Below, one piece after another: positions 1 to 11,449 of a stretch of 64,000 nt of DNA (its first letter is position 1; each line of letters opens with the position of its first letter). Origin of the DNA: Melitaea cinxia (Eukaryota; Arthropoda; Insecta; Lepidoptera; Nymphalidae); the NCBI RefSeq assembly GCF_905220565.1, contig NC_059408.1:12958508-13022507 (forward strand), read 5' to 3'. The notes beneath the pieces were generated by a model. The model made no database searches, had not been told where the DNA came from, and saw only the letters and a program-made list of their open reading frames with translations. The translations under genes and the position numbers were made by a program.

Positions 1-281
1 CTATGTATTTTATTAAAATATTTAATATGCAGATACAGAGTTAAATAAAAATTGGTTGTACTTACGCTTACAAATTTCTTCCTCAATTCGCCTAGTGGAA
101 TAACACGGGTAACTACAAACTCCAGAGAAAATTCAGTTACCTAAGTTTAATTATTTTTTTATGCCGTATAGCCGGTAGCCGAACCAATTTTTTTCGTGAT
201 TGGTTTAGTAGCTATGAAAGGATAAACACCCGTATACATTGTGAAACCTTATTAGCTAAATTTTCAATGCCCGAAAATATA
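1..281. other. AT-rich leader of window, no gene seen
   Basis: I see no ORF of note, no repeat family I recognise and no clear promoter other than what the downstream tRNA may use. Confidence 0.5.
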
Positions 282-353
282 GGGGGTGTAACTCAGTGGT
301 AGAGTGTCTGCTTCGCATGCTGAAAGTCCTGGGTTCAAATCCCAGCACCTCCA
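282..353 (+). tRNA. tRNA-Ala (anticodon CGC)
   Basis: A 72-nt cloverleaf. The acceptor arm GGGGGTG pairs with CACCTCC (one G-T wobble), followed by discriminator A. The D arm is ACTC/GAGT, and the T arm is CTGGG-TTCAAAT-CCCAG. The anticodon loop TTCGCAT places CGC at positions 34-36, which reads alanine GCG codons. The internal Pol III B box (GGTTCAAAT) is canonical; the A box is slightly altered because ACTC replaces the usual GCTC. The anticodon stem has one T-T mismatch (29-41). A T run about 12 nt downstream can serve as Pol III terminator. CCA is not encoded, as expected for a eukaryote. There is no SINE body downstream, so this is read as a true tRNA gene; the mismatch leaves room for a recently decayed copy. 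Confidence 0.9.
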
Positions 354-712
354 AATGAATGAATGTTTTTAATACATGTTGTTGCAAAGTAAGTTTTTTT
401 TATACATATACGTATATACCTTTGTGACATATCTTTAATTCGTTAGTGCTTTGTTAAATTGGAGACTTACTTGAATAAAGAAAAATTTTAAATTTGATAT
501 CGAGATGTCAATTAAATTCCGGTTTGAAAAGTAAACAGCTATCATCAAATAAGTTAAGATTTTTTAGTGTTGTATAGTTTAAATGATGAAAATATTAACT
601 GAGAATTATATTTGCTTATTTACCAATATATATCGTGAAACATAAAAAATGGTAGCGGACTATCACACACTACTATTATCAGGTACTGGTTGCAATCAGA
701 CATATTTTTTAA
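354..712. other. AT-rich intergenic DNA, nothing recognised
   Basis: No coding potential or repeat family is recognised between the tRNA and the first Helitron. Confidence 0.5.
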
Positions 713-977
713 CTAGCTTCTACCCGCGACTTCGTCCGGGTGGAATAGTTAATTTGGGCTAGCGGGGAAAGCTCTCAAAAGGAAAAAAGACAGGTTTTTG
801 AAACATTTTTATTGATGTTACGCTTCTATTAGTCTTAGAGTGATTATACGTAGCCTTCTCGATAAATGGGTTATCTACCACTGGAAGAATGTTTCCAAAT
901 TGGACCAGTAGCTCCTGAGATTATTAGCGCGTTCAAGCAAATAAACAAACTCTTCGGCTTGACAATATTAGTATAGA
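713..977 (-). mobile_element. Non-autonomous Helitron, compact copy
   Basis: Read on the minus strand it starts with TC (TCTATACTAATATTGTCAAG) and ends in CTAG. Just inside the 3' end is the GC-rich imperfect hairpin region related to GTCGCGGGCACAGCTAG seen in other copies in this window. The flanks are A and T, the usual Helitron insertion context, with no target duplication. At about 265 bp it can carry no Rep/helicase. The internal stretch near 906-960 (TTAGCGCGTTCAAGC) is shared with the copy at 4034-4221. Confidence 0.75.
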
Positions 978-2524
978 TTGGCAATATATTATATCTATTT
1001 AATGTAGATCATATTATAAATGTTGTTGCACGATATGTTGCTGCAGTGGTAACAGCAGCCACTAATAGGCTATTGGTCGCAAGCTCAACTCCCGCGTGTG
1101 GCTTATGTTTCTATTAGCGTAATTTTTTAAGGGTCTATGAGGGTTTATTGAGGGGTATTATTAGGGGTATATTAGTGATGTGTTTAATTATTATTATTGA
1201 AACTTTAAAACCAAGAAATTGAATGGAATTGAAACATTAAGATAACAAATTTTTCATTATCAATATTCGTGATTAAATACTGCAGCAACACTACCTCAGA
1301 TATCACAAACGTATACAAAATATCTAACTCAGCTAGTGAAGTCGATTCGTCACTTCTAACACAAAGTGCTAAGTTCTAAAGCTCGACCCCTTATCAAGTG
1401 GCAAAGCGGTCGGAGATGTGGCAAACTTAGCGAGAGTACGTGATATGATTAATGAATTATATTTCGATATCAATTTAACACTCGAAAGACTTGTATTAGT
1501 TACGCATCGTTAGTTTGACGCCTGAATGTGTATGAATTTTAATATGAATTCGTTTACTAGGTAATTTTGACGGCAGTTTTGTTTAAAGTTATGACATTTT
1601 AGTCCAATATTTTATCAATGTAAGCCTTTACACAGATAAATGCAAGCGAGAACCGCTAAATTAAACTACATTTATTACACATGATTTCAATGTTATGTAA
1701 AAAAAACAGTCTATTTATTTATTTATTTACTGATACACCAACAGCATAACATACTAAACATTACAATATCACGTTCATGTACATAGTCCGGTATGCATGC
1801 CAGTTACGGGTGCATACATCACTCGCCTTAGAAGACATTAATTAACAATTTTAGAGTTGCAGCAAATCATAAAAATATAGCAGAAGTATAATAATAATTA
1901 AAAAAAAAGAATAGTATTAATATCAAATTAAACATTATATTTATGAGCAGAAATGTGCCGTAAGTTTTTTTTTTTTAGACAGTCAAAAAGAAGTCATAGT
2001 TGAAAGTAAACTGTAAAATTATATTATATCTACTCTGTATATAAACACTAAAATTACTTAACGTTAAATGGGTGTCAAATCTAATTACTACATTTAATAT
2101 AATATTATAAAAAAAATACAATTTACTTACTTATAAATGTCACTATTTTTATATCATACTTCTTTGTGAGATTCGTTACAAAAGATTCACTAATCAAATT
2201 AGTTCATGACTTCTACATTTCACGGAACATTGACAAAATTGATATTCTGATACTATTGAAAGATATTCCCTGAAACTTAATGAATGGACAAATAATAATA
2301 ATTAATCTTTTCAATTGTTTTATATAAAATAATGACTATTTAATGAAAATAAATGTGTTAAGAAAAATGTTTGGGATAATTCATTCCTTATTCTGAGTAC
2401 TAGTATAAGAAGAACATAAATGAATTTGTTAAGAACGTACCAATTATTTATAGCCACCGATTATTGCACCATGATTAAATTTAGATTAAGCGGTAAAAAT
2501 ATTTGCTAAGATTAAAGCATTACT
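978..2524. other. AT-rich unique DNA
   Basis: No ORF, RNA gene or clear repeat is recognised. A short ATTT-repeat tract near 1712-1730 may mark the end of an old retroelement. The rest looks like unique intergenic or intronic sequence. Confidence 0.45.
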
Positions 2525-2535
2525 TTGTATTGTAG

Positions 2536-2872
2536 GTACTGTGTGGCTACGGTACTAAAGAATATAGCCACCCCCCCTCTTCCCGTGGGTGTCGTAAGAA
2601 GCGACTAAGGGATAACACAGTTCCACTATCACCTTGGAACTTAAAAAGCCGACCGGTGGCGGGATAACCATCCAACTGCTGGCTTTGAAATACACAGGCC
2701 GAAGACGGGCAGCAGCGTCTTCAGTGCGACAAAGCTAGTACTGCGGTCACCAACCCGCCAGCCCAGCGTGGTGACTATGGGCAAAACACATGAGTTCACG
2801 TTATTTTAGGCGTGAACTTGTGGAGGCCTATGTCCAGCAGTGGACTGTATAGGCTGTAATGTATGTGTAATG
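2536..2872 (+). mobile_element. RTE-derived mini-element, copy A
   Basis: A 337-bp insertion flanked by an 11-bp perfect duplication, TTGTATTGTAG (2525-2535 and 2873-2883). The first ~270 bp match the 5' leader of the full LINE at 28010-31240: the GTGTGG start, a conserved stretch near GCGACTAAGGGATAACACAG, and GGTGACTATGGGCAAAAC. After ATGAGTTCACG it jumps directly to the LINE 3' end (GAGGCCTATGTCCAGCAGTG). The whole protein-coding part is missing. With three other copies sharing the junction, this is a replicating non-autonomous family and not a random deletion. Confidence 0.85.
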
Positions 2873-2883
2873 TTGTATTGTAG

Positions 2884-3085
2884 AGATCGCCTCTCTTAGT
2901 ACTGGGGCCCGGGTGTTCGTTCGGGCCTACCGCTACAAGGTGGTGAATGGTAGCGCGACCCCGTCTAGGCGGACGACTGCTCACACGTGGGATTTTTGGC
3001 TAGTAGGAGTCTGGTATAACCACTTCAGTGTCCCCGTGCGGAGTGGTATCCATGGTGGATTTTCCCCAAGAAAAAAAAAAGTTTA
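2884..3085 (+). repeat. A-rich-tailed retroelement module
   Basis: A GC-rich stretch (GGCGGACGACTGCTCACACG, later ATCCATGGTGGATTTTCCCC) ending in an A-rich run at 3067-3080. The same module occurs in reverse at about 34358-34500. The A tail and recurrence suggest the 3' part of a LINE or SINE. I do not know the family. Short ORFs across it look like noise. Confidence 0.5.
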
Positions 3086-3233
3086 TATTGTAAAGATGAG
3101 ATTTCTTCCTACGGGTCTTTGCATGTATTATAATTGTTTATTTATTCAATTAGGTCGAATAGTTATGCTTCTGATATACTTTTAATGTATAATCATAATG
3201 TTTAGAGATCTTGTCCTACTAATGGTTAGCTAA

Positions 3234-3980
3234 TGTACACCTTGGAAGTTTCCCCAAAATATACAGCTTAGGCGTAAGCCCGGACTATATATGTATATAT
3301 CGGATGGGGTAGATCTCTCTCGCTCATCGTCTCTGAGTACCTACTCGGTCTACTGTGAACATCAGTGGTCAATGTTGGTACAAGTAAATACAATTTATGA
3401 TATCACCAATTTCTTGTAACACAGGAATCACTTAGCAGAAAGGTAGAGTTATTTTAGTGAAAAGGTACGCAGCATGGAACGCGGTATTAGTTAAAGGCCC
3501 CCTCTTTTCTATTCTATTAACGAATTTCTTAGCATTCGATGGATTCACCGTGCGGGTGCCGAGTCCTTCTTGTGGCAGAGGGACTAACTCAGAGCGGTGT
3601 CTAGGACATGCGACCCAGGTGTAGGTTTAAGGAGGCCCCCTTTGAGATGCGCATCAACGCTCACCTTCACTGCTCGCGTTGTCCGCCCTGCCTAGCCAAA
3701 TTATAGATCATTATGGAACAATTCATTCGTTTGCACAAATTAATTATTAAAAGAGTATAAGTTAAGCTACTAGCAGAATACAACAAGTGCACCGTGCCAA
3801 GCCAGAGCCAAGACTGCCTTAGCCGCGGTTGCATCGTTAGTTTTATACACGTCAGAATAACTCGAGTAATATAATGAGTGAGGGTAGGTGATTATCGAAC
3901 GATGTGCCAGGTGGCGTGATCGGTGCATCTGTTGTTTATAAATTCCTTGCTGATTGCGTACGAAAGCGCAAGTGTCGACA
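3234..3980 (-). mobile_element. Solo LTR, diverged Gypsy family member
   Basis: About 747 bp running from TG to CA and clearly homologous to the 710-bp LTRs at 21608 and 25658. Shared blocks include TTAGCATTCGATGGATTCAC, CGACCCAGGTGTAGGTTTAA and GTGCCAAGCCAGAGCCAAGA. A minus-strand TATAAAA (plus 3841-3847) is conserved with those LTRs, which supports minus orientation. No internal region or second LTR is next to it, so it is a solo LTR left by LTR-LTR recombination. No clean target duplication is seen, and the exact ends are estimates. Confidence 0.75.
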
Positions 3981-4033
3981 TATATATTTCTCTACTTTCT
4001 TTCTCCTAGTTTTTATTATTATTATTATTAACA

Positions 4034-4221
4034 ACTAGTTGTGCCCTGCGATTTTACATACGTTAAATTGAGAAAAAAATAGCCTGTAGCCTTCCTGGGC
4101 AAATGGGTTATCCAACACAAATATTTTTTAGATTCTAAATAGTAGTTTCTAAAATTAGCGCGTTTAAACAAAGAAACAAAATTTTCAGCTTAATTTTGTT
4201 ACTGTACATAATTATAGTATT
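4034..4221 (-). mobile_element. Decayed Helitron fragment
   Basis: Begins ACTAGTTGTGCCC and keeps the internal blocks AAATGGGTTATCC and TTAGCGCGTTTAAAC shared with the copy at 713-977. The ends are eroded and the distal boundary is approximate. No coding content. Confidence 0.5.
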
Positions 4222-5698
4222 CATATTACCCTCAGGGGCAAAATAGTAAGCGATGCTCCCACATATTAATATTTATATTATCTTTGAAATCGCCCAGAGA
4301 AAAATGAAATAAATATTATTAATGACTTTCTTTGTTTTTACAAAGGCATGAAAAATGAATCTCTAAGTCTAGAATATTTTTATCTGTCTGAGTGAGATTT
4401 ATGTAAAAATTGCTGAACGGATTAGAACGCGTTTTATTTTGATTCTCAGTTTAATACGTTTTTTAGATAAATATAAAAACTATATAAGATTATAAAATTG
4501 ATTTTTGAATGAATTCGTGAAATAAAAAAAGTTATTAAGTGGTTCATGTATTTAAATGGTATCAAATAATAATGTATCTAATTGTTTTTGGGAAGTAAAT
4601 ATTACGTAAGGTTTATTACAAAAGCAGAAAAAAAACATAAATAAATACATTTTGATTCATATGAAACTAAAGTGAAATTCGAAAACAACTAATTTTTAAA
4701 CATTCGTTTTCCATTTATTTTCAGAAGCAGTCATAATTGTCCTACTTAAAAATCTATATGTATATAATTATGAGCACGTATCCATACTATTCCATCTACG
4801 GAAACTGATTGTGTTAAATGCGTTAAAATAGTTTCAACTATAATGAAAGTTAAATTAATAGTTATACTACTTCTGAGGCCTGAAAAAGGGAGAAGGTTCA
4901 ATTACTAGAGTCTGTTTGATCAAAGACAAGGCTTGAACTTTTTGTTGGAATTTTGTTTGATCTATTTATACATTTTTTCGTAAACAAGATGTACAAAGAT
5001 ACATTCTGGAATTTTTCAGTGTTTTTATAATACCTTTAAAACCTTTTATGAAAAAAATATTAAGTAAACACAGCAATGTGATATAATTTTCGGCTAATAA
5101 CTTTGATTTATTTGCTTACTTAAACAATATTAAAAGATTCAATTTTCAAAATTGTTTTAATTACTTTTCAAAGTACACAAATTAAGTAATCCTATTATTT
5201 TATATCGAACAAATTTAATTTTGATTGTCTTTTTAACTTTTAATTATTTAAATTGATTTGTAATTAATTTCCTAATACAATTAATATTCATTGAAGATTG
5301 TTATGTTTAATGAATATTTTCAACATATTCAAATTGCTTTTTTTTTTACCAAAAAAGTCAGTGGAGATGACAGTATTAAATATTGACATAACGACTAATG
5401 CCGTCATACAATGTTATTTTTAACATCACATTCCGCAAGCCGATTTAGAAGAAAAAATAAGTTCTATCAGGAATTTACAGGGACAAAGTTGAAATTTGAT
5501 TACTCATCAAAGATGTAATCACACTATCAAACGAAGAAAAATGGAAATTCAACTCGTAAGATCTAAATATTGAGAATGATTCTATTGATGGACCATGTCA
5601 ACTCTCACTAACTTTAGGAAGCACAAGAATTTACTAGAACCTGCTTTCTAACTAACATATTTATAGATATGGCAACGAACGATATATACCGATGTGAT
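4222..5698. other. AT-rich unique DNA
   Basis: No gene, RNA or repeat is recognised in this ~1.5 kb. Confidence 0.45.
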
Positions 5699-6020
5699 CA
5701 TAGGCCTCTTCCCCATGGAGGAGAAGAATCAGAGCTTAATCCACCATGCTGCTCCAATGCGGGTTGGTGGATATATTCGCTACTATGAGTAACTATCGCT
5801 ATCAGGTGTACACGATAACAACCAGACCGATGGCTTCACGTGCTCTCCGAGACACGGTGGGGAGACCCACGAGGACTAACAGACCGGAAATAAATATTTG
5901 TATAAACACAAATATTCACTCCGGGCGGGCATCGAACCCGCGGCCATCGGTGGTTTAGACGCCGCCGACACGACACACGCACAATTACACCAAAGCGGTC
6001 GTCATTACACCGGAGCGGTC
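5699..6020 (-). mobile_element. tRNA-derived SINE, head type B
   Basis: On the minus strand: a tRNA-like head with an A-box-like TGGTGTAAT and a B-box-like GGTTCGATGCC, a central body including CTCCCCACCGTGTCTCGGAG, and a tail ending near GGCCTATG. The extreme 3' end seen in other copies is missing, so it is 3' truncated. The first ~20 nt of the head are present twice (GACCGCTCCGGTG and then GACCGCTTTGGTG), a local head duplication. The body is shared with copies at 8426, 13237, 13623 and 56075. Confidence 0.75.
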
Positions 6021-7339
6021 TGTTTCATTTAGCCTCACTGTTATTCAATCTTTACCGTGACTTTGCACGAACCTTTTTCACTTGTAACACTCTAATTTTG
6101 AGTGAAATATCAATATTACTATATAAGATATTACAATGTATTATAATAAAAGTATATGTAATTTAAAAACTTCTCGTGAGATGGGACATGATTGCCAATT
6201 CGACTTTGCGTTGTTTTTGTTTTTAATTCTATTAAAAAATTGCTGTACTTTTATTTTTAATGGTCTCTAATTCCTGTTTTGGAAAGATCGATTTATTTAG
6301 GCAACTGTGATATTGTAATTTCCGAACAAATTAATCGATTTTGAACATTTTTTTTTTTTTGTTTCAAAGGTAACGTCTTCTAGAGTGATCTTGGTCGTGT
6401 CTCATCATTTAAAGATCATCAGTTCTTGTAAGTAGTTTACTAAGCATTTCTTTTTCTTTATATTATACTTTTGGTTATGTACTTTTGAATGTTATATGAA
6501 ATATAATATATCAATAGCTAAGCCTACCCATAAACTGCAACATCACATACTATAGTGAACCTTATAAATCAATAGCAAACTTTCAGTAGTAAACTAAATC
6601 CACAGCAGATGTTGTGTATATACCTCATGAGATTATTTAAACAACCAGGTAATAAATACACATTGACCAAAAAATCAAAATTAGCTGCCGAAACAACTCT
6701 AAATAAAACTAAATATAATATAAAAACTTTTTAATACGTAAATAATTAAAATTAATATTTCTTGAAAGTTTCAATTAAAAAAAAACTATATTTATTATAA
6801 TAATAATTTTAGTCGAACTTTTGATTTCGTTTCACTATAAACATCTACATTTCTTTTATTCATCAATTTGTATAATGCTAGCTGTAGCTCAGTAAAAAAG
6901 GATTGATGTCAGAGTTGCTGACTCATAGACGTATAAAATTATTGCGAGAGTGAATACTACTAATTTTCACGCAAAACAAGATGTGAACTAATTCAAAGAT
7001 CTATTCACTTGTAGTGAAGATCAACATAACCATAAAGCGTTAGAAAATTACTAGTTTACTACATAAACTAACGTATCTTAATCTGGTTCAAAGAATGCTA
7101 GCAGCGAAAATTCTGGCATCGTTTTTCCGTTAAATTGCAATTCACATTATTTTGGCAATATGTGTGCCAACCCTTTCGTTATCAGTTATAACTAGTGTAG
7201 GTTATACCTTTCATTGGATGCTTAAAGTTTAAATATAAAAAAAAGTACAGATTAAAATAATGATATGTTTTTAATTGTTTTGTTAATATGTGTAAAACAT
7301 TTGCAATAGTAGTATGTAATATTATGTATAAATAATAAT
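6021..7339. other. AT-rich unique DNA
   Basis: Nothing recognised apart from homopolymer runs, such as the T run near 6349-6360. Confidence 0.45.
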
Positions 7340-7437
7340 CTATGTCTATTAATAAAACACTTTTTTCGGATTTTATCGCGGTTTATTGTTAACTTTTGAT
7401 TCCCGACGTTTCGGATACTTTACAGCAACCATGGTCA
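7340..7437 (+). repeat. Interspersed repeat with CGACGTTTCGG motif
   Basis: Contains TTTTCGGATTTTATCGCGG then GATTCCCGACGTTTCGG and ACCATGGTCACGGG. Related pieces occur at 35021-35090 and 62465-62498. I recognise it as a dispersed repeat of this genome but cannot assign a class. Confidence 0.5.
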
Positions 7438-7452
7438 CGGGAGGACTCTATA

Positions 7453-7775
7453 TCTATACAAATAAAAAAACTTTAAGTGTCTGTTTTTAATATTTAAATA
7501 ACCGCTTTTTACCATATGAATATGGACGTATACACGGTACATATACCAAAATAACATTTTTTTTAATTGTCTGCCTGTCTGTCTATTTGTTTTGGTTAAT
7601 CTCTGAAACGGCTGGACAGAATTTGACGGGACTTTCACTGACCGATAGGTGATCGTCGTAACAAGGAGTAACTTAGGATACTTTTATTTTAAAAATTTGT
7701 TTATTTTATAACTTTGCGAACTGAACAATAACTTTTTGTTAAATTTCACACGGACGAAGTCGCGGGCACAGCTAG
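7453..7775 (+). mobile_element. Non-autonomous Helitron, nearly intact
   Basis: Starts TCTATACAAATA after an A and ends CGCGGGCACAGCTAG before a T, giving both diagnostic Helitron termini. The subterminal hairpin region (CGGACGAAGTCGCGGG) is well kept. The same family recurs at 31433-31789 (minus), 43915-44029 and 60847-61440. It is 323 bp with no Rep/helicase coding capacity. Confidence 0.8.
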
Positions 7776-8425
7776 TTTAATATAAATACGCATCGAATTA
7801 AAAAAATATTCTAATTAGATATAAATCATTTAAGAATATTGTAATAAAAATTTATCTCATGTCAGCGAAAAAAAAAAAAGCGTTTCTTCATAATGGCGTC
7901 CTCCTGACTGTCATCTTCATAGCTCTGAATGAAATTATGTCGTTCATAAATAAGAATGTTATGAAGAAGGATAAGTTCGTATAGATACTTTCATGTCATA
8001 AAATGTTTCAGTTAAAAAATTCAATACCAAAATATTTCCTTTAATGACACAATTTTATAATATAAAAAAATCTGATAAAATACTCAAACCGTTTATCGAT
8101 TTATTAAACGCACTAATTTTACCCTGACTTTTAACTCTAAAATGTTGGATACGTCCTGATCCGATTAAGAAATATCAAATCCTAAAATATCTACATCAAA
8201 TATTGTTCGCATTAAAGTACTTTCACTTTACGTCGCTTAGAGTCCCGTCGTAATTTCATAACACTCCCATATTTTTTACGCTATCCTGCTTCAACAATAA
8301 TGCCTTAAATATTACTCTCTTGCCTATAAAATTTTCCCTTTTATGAATCAATATTATACTGTCGCGTTAATTATCGTCACTTAAAGTATTATTCATGTTA
8401 AGTTTCTATTGAACTAGTAGTACGC
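7776..8425. other. AT-rich unique DNA
   Basis: No supported feature seen. Confidence 0.45.
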
Positions 8426-8765
8426 TTCAGCCTGTAATATCCCACTACTGGGCATAGGCCTCTTTCCCCATGTAGGAGAAGGATCAGAGCTTAATCCACC
8501 ACGCTGCTCCAATGCGGGTTGGCGGATATATTCTCTACTACGAGTAACGATCGCTATCAGGTGTACATGATAACAATCGGGACCGACGGATTAACGTGCT
8601 CTCCCAGGCACGGTGGGGAGACCCACAAGGACTGCACAAACACCCAGACAACGGCAAACACCTGTATGGCCAATACAAATGTTTGTCATGAGTGGGGATC
8701 GAACCCGCAACCGCCAACGCAACAGGTACAATCCATGGCTGTAACCGTTGCGCCAACGCGGCGTC
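8426..8765 (-). mobile_element. tRNA-derived SINE, head type A, near full length
   Basis: On the minus strand the head reads GACGCCGCGTTGGCGCAACG (A box) and then GCGGGTTCGATCCCCAC (B box). It is followed by the shared body and a tail CCCAGTAGTGGGATATTACA-GGCTGAA. The tail resembles the 3' end of the RTE LINE at 28010-31240, which suggests shared retrotransposition machinery. A 9-bp repeat TCTATTGAA occurs at 8405-8413 and 8789-8797 and may be an old, displaced target duplication. Short ORFs across it are incidental. Confidence 0.8.
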
Positions 8766-8824
8766 AGAAGAAGATTGAAGATTGATTCTCTATTGAAGTA
8801 GAGAACAGCTGAATATACCCCTCT

Positions 8825-9005
8825 ATACCCTACTCAAAATCTGAAAAGTCCAACTACAATCTCAACCTTACAGAAGATACAGTTAAAAAATACTGCTCTC
8901 AAGAAGTATCGTGTTCCTTTAGTAAGGTGGCCAAAGCTCCTGGAATTGGTCAGAGATAGGGTCGGCAAACCTCTTAATCGATGCTTCTGGTATTATAGTC
9001 TTGCG
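8825..9005 (+). repeat. Decayed TTACCATCAGGTG-family retroelement
   Basis: Keeps CAACCTTACAGAAGAT, a degenerate form of the ...GTATTGTGTTCCT block, and GGGTCGGCAA...GATGCTTCTGGT. All are shared in order with the better copy at 35695-35935. The 3' end is lost. Confidence 0.55.
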
Positions 9006-9919
9006 GTCGTTTACTAGCCTATTCGTATAAAAAAATTACATAATATATACTATGCTATACTAACCTCTTCCCTATAAATATTACTCTTGCAGGTCAACAT
9101 TAAGTCTCGTTAAGTATTATTGATGTAAGGTCGCATTACGATGCACCGTTACTCTTCGCATCACGTTACGTCACTTACAGATGAGAGCACCTTAGATAAT
9201 GTATTCTTCGTGTCAAAACAGATAATTTGAGGATATCTGGCTTGAGAGTTAAGGTATTGGTTTTAGAATTTCAACATGATTTATAAGGCTAAAATGGTCA
9301 AAAAATCGACATACCTATATCTCTACCATTTTGGAAAGTATCGATACAATACGGGAAATGTGTCGTTTATAAATTTCATAGCACTTTAGTCATTTATATT
9401 ACAGTTAATAACAAATTGTCGTTCATTAATCCAATTGAAAACAATTGCCTCATTAAAATAATTAGGTAGTGCACGTGGAACGCTACTGACGCGTGTTCAT
9501 GCCCAGTTAACGGGAATGAATTTACGAGAGGAATAATTTTACTTAAATAAAAATGCCCTGTAATTATACCGTCTTAATTTCTAATTTTATGAGAATTTCA
9601 CATTTTTCATACATATCAAGTTTAAATAGTTTTTGAATTTAGGAATAACAAAACTCAATCAATCAAATCTCATAAAAGCATTGATTATATAACCAATTAT
9701 TTTATGTTTTTTTATGATCTACGAAATTTACTTCTTTCGGTAATAATTCTAACAAGCGTTTACGAGAATGCCATAATGGCGCAGTATTACCATTTCGCCT
9801 ATATCCCTCGCCTTAATAAAAGTGGATGATTTTGCATTGTAGTAATAGAATAAGATCCGAACTAGAGACGAACTTCACATATATGCTTAATAAATGAAAG
9901 TTATTTTATGTTTATTTTA
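9006..9919. other. AT-rich unique DNA
   Basis: No gene or repeat recognised. Confidence 0.45.
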
Positions 9920-9926
9920 TTATATT

Positions 9927-10255
9927 GGAGCTGTGTGGTTACGGCAGTAAATAATATAGCCACCCCCTCTCTTCCCGTGGGTGTCGTAAGGGGCGACTAA
10001 GGTATAACACAGTTCCACTACCACCTTGGAACTTAAAAAACCAACCGATGGCTGGATAACCATCCAACTGCTGGCTTTGAAATACACGGGCCGAAGACGA
10101 GCAGAAGCGTCTTCGGTGCAACAAAGCCAGCCCTGCGGTCACCAACCCGCCTGCCCAGCGTGGCGATTATGGGCAAAACACTTGAGTTCACGCCAATTTT
10201 TGCGTAAACTTGTGCAGGCCTATGTCCAGCATTGATCTACGATAGGCTGTAGTGG
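9927..10255 (+). mobile_element. RTE-derived mini-element, copy B
   Basis: Same structure as copy A: LINE 5' leader (CTGTGTGGTTACGGCAG ... GACTATGGGCAAAAC), the junction GAGTTCACGCC then GCGTAAACTTGTG, and the 3' end (AGGCCTATGTCCAGCA ... GATAGGCTG). It is more diverged than copy A. A 7-bp repeat TTATATT at 9920-9926 and 10256-10262 is a plausible but short target duplication. Confidence 0.75.
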
Positions 10256-10321
10256 TTATATTAGAAAAATAATTGTGAGAGGATTGGTTGCAAAATTCCT
10301 GACCAGGCTATATTTAATTCA

Positions 10322-10855
10322 TTTTTTTTTAAATGTAGTATTTGCAATCAGTCTGTCCGAACTATAAGCAAATTGGTTGTGATATTCGTCTGTGGCTGAG
10401 TGTGCCTCCAATGAGACATCTACTCTCAGTTTTTCTCCAGTTCACTGTCTGTTTTGTAGTTCCAGTATGTTATGCCTTCTTAGCCTTTTGATACAGTCGT
10501 CGATAGTTAATTGATGGGCTAGCTCATTCGGGTGGTTTAATAGCCTTTCTTTATATCTTGAGGTATTGGACCGGATCTCGTGCCTCACAGAATTCATCGA
10601 TAGGTGTGGCATGATCTCATTGTTGGTGACGTACCAGGGTACATTGGCTATAAATCTGAGTATTTTGTTCTGTTGTCTCTGGATTACATTTACATTAGAG
10701 TCGCTTGCGCTTCCCCATAGCTGTATCCCGTACATCCATATTGGTTTAATTATCGCTTTGTAGAGCAAGAGCTTGTTATCTAGCGTTAGTTTTGCGTTTC
10801 TACCTAGCATCCAGTACAGATTCCGGTGTTGTATGGATATGTTTAATTCCAAATT
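10322..10855 (-). pseudogene. LINE fragment, jockey-like RT C-terminus
   Basis: An open frame on the minus strand (10852-10442, 136 codons) reads as the region after the polymerase core of a jockey-superfamily non-LTR retrotransposon. Diagnostic pieces are YKAIIKPIWMYGIQLWGSAS, then IQRQQNKILRFIANVPWYVTN and a C-terminal RRHNILELQNR. These lie downstream of the RT catalytic motifs, so polymerase and endonuclease are absent: this is a 5'-truncated insertion. A ~100-bp 3' UTR follows and ends in an A9 run (plus T run 10322-10332). The first Met is incidental, since the true start lies in the missing part. Confidence 0.8.
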
Positions 10856-11449
10856 AATTTTTTTATTTTATTTAAAAATGCACCTACAAGTCTAAGGAAT
10901 AAATTTAATATCCACCGAAAGTCTGAATCCTGTAGATTTTCCAGCCAACTAGTTCGCGATTTACCATTAACATACTAAAGTAGATAAAAAATATTTTTTA
11001 TCCATTAAGGAAATGGGTGCAGGTCTTGTTTAGTTCGGATCTTAGACTATAGCACGCAATTGTAATATAGTACAGTCAACTTAAATACAAAATAATTCAC
11101 TATGCCAAGAAATAATTATAGATAGTGGATATTTTAATGAAATAGCTACCCTATACAATCTATTTATTAGTCGGCATAGACAACATTAAGTTACTACTTG
11201 AGTAACTTCGAATCAAAACGATACATAGTATTACACTCATAAGACCTTTTAACCAAGTTCACATCCAGATAATCGATATTTACGATCGAGACGATCGATG
11301 CGGTTAAATTTAGGCTTATATGGGTAACACAAGTTCATACACAACCAAAGTCAAGAACTGCGTTTATTTTTATTGAAACTGACTCAATTATATGTATATA
11401 ATTTATTTCCAACTTTTATATGCGCCAATGAGAGTTGATAGCTTGGATA
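10856..11449. other. AT-rich unique DNA
   Basis: Nothing recognised. Confidence 0.45.

Noticed and set aside
8519..8785. 88-codon ORF (and 13549-13864, 5746-5958) within SINEs
   Set aside because: Frames run through tRNA-like heads and tails and are disrupted in other copies, so they are chance frames in repeats.
10026..10235. 69-codon ORF over RTE mini-element copy B, and similar ORFs at 2913-3185 and 38288-38473
   Set aside because: These lie in the non-coding LINE leader or in an A-tailed repeat, differ in frame and sequence between copies, and are not conserved as proteins.
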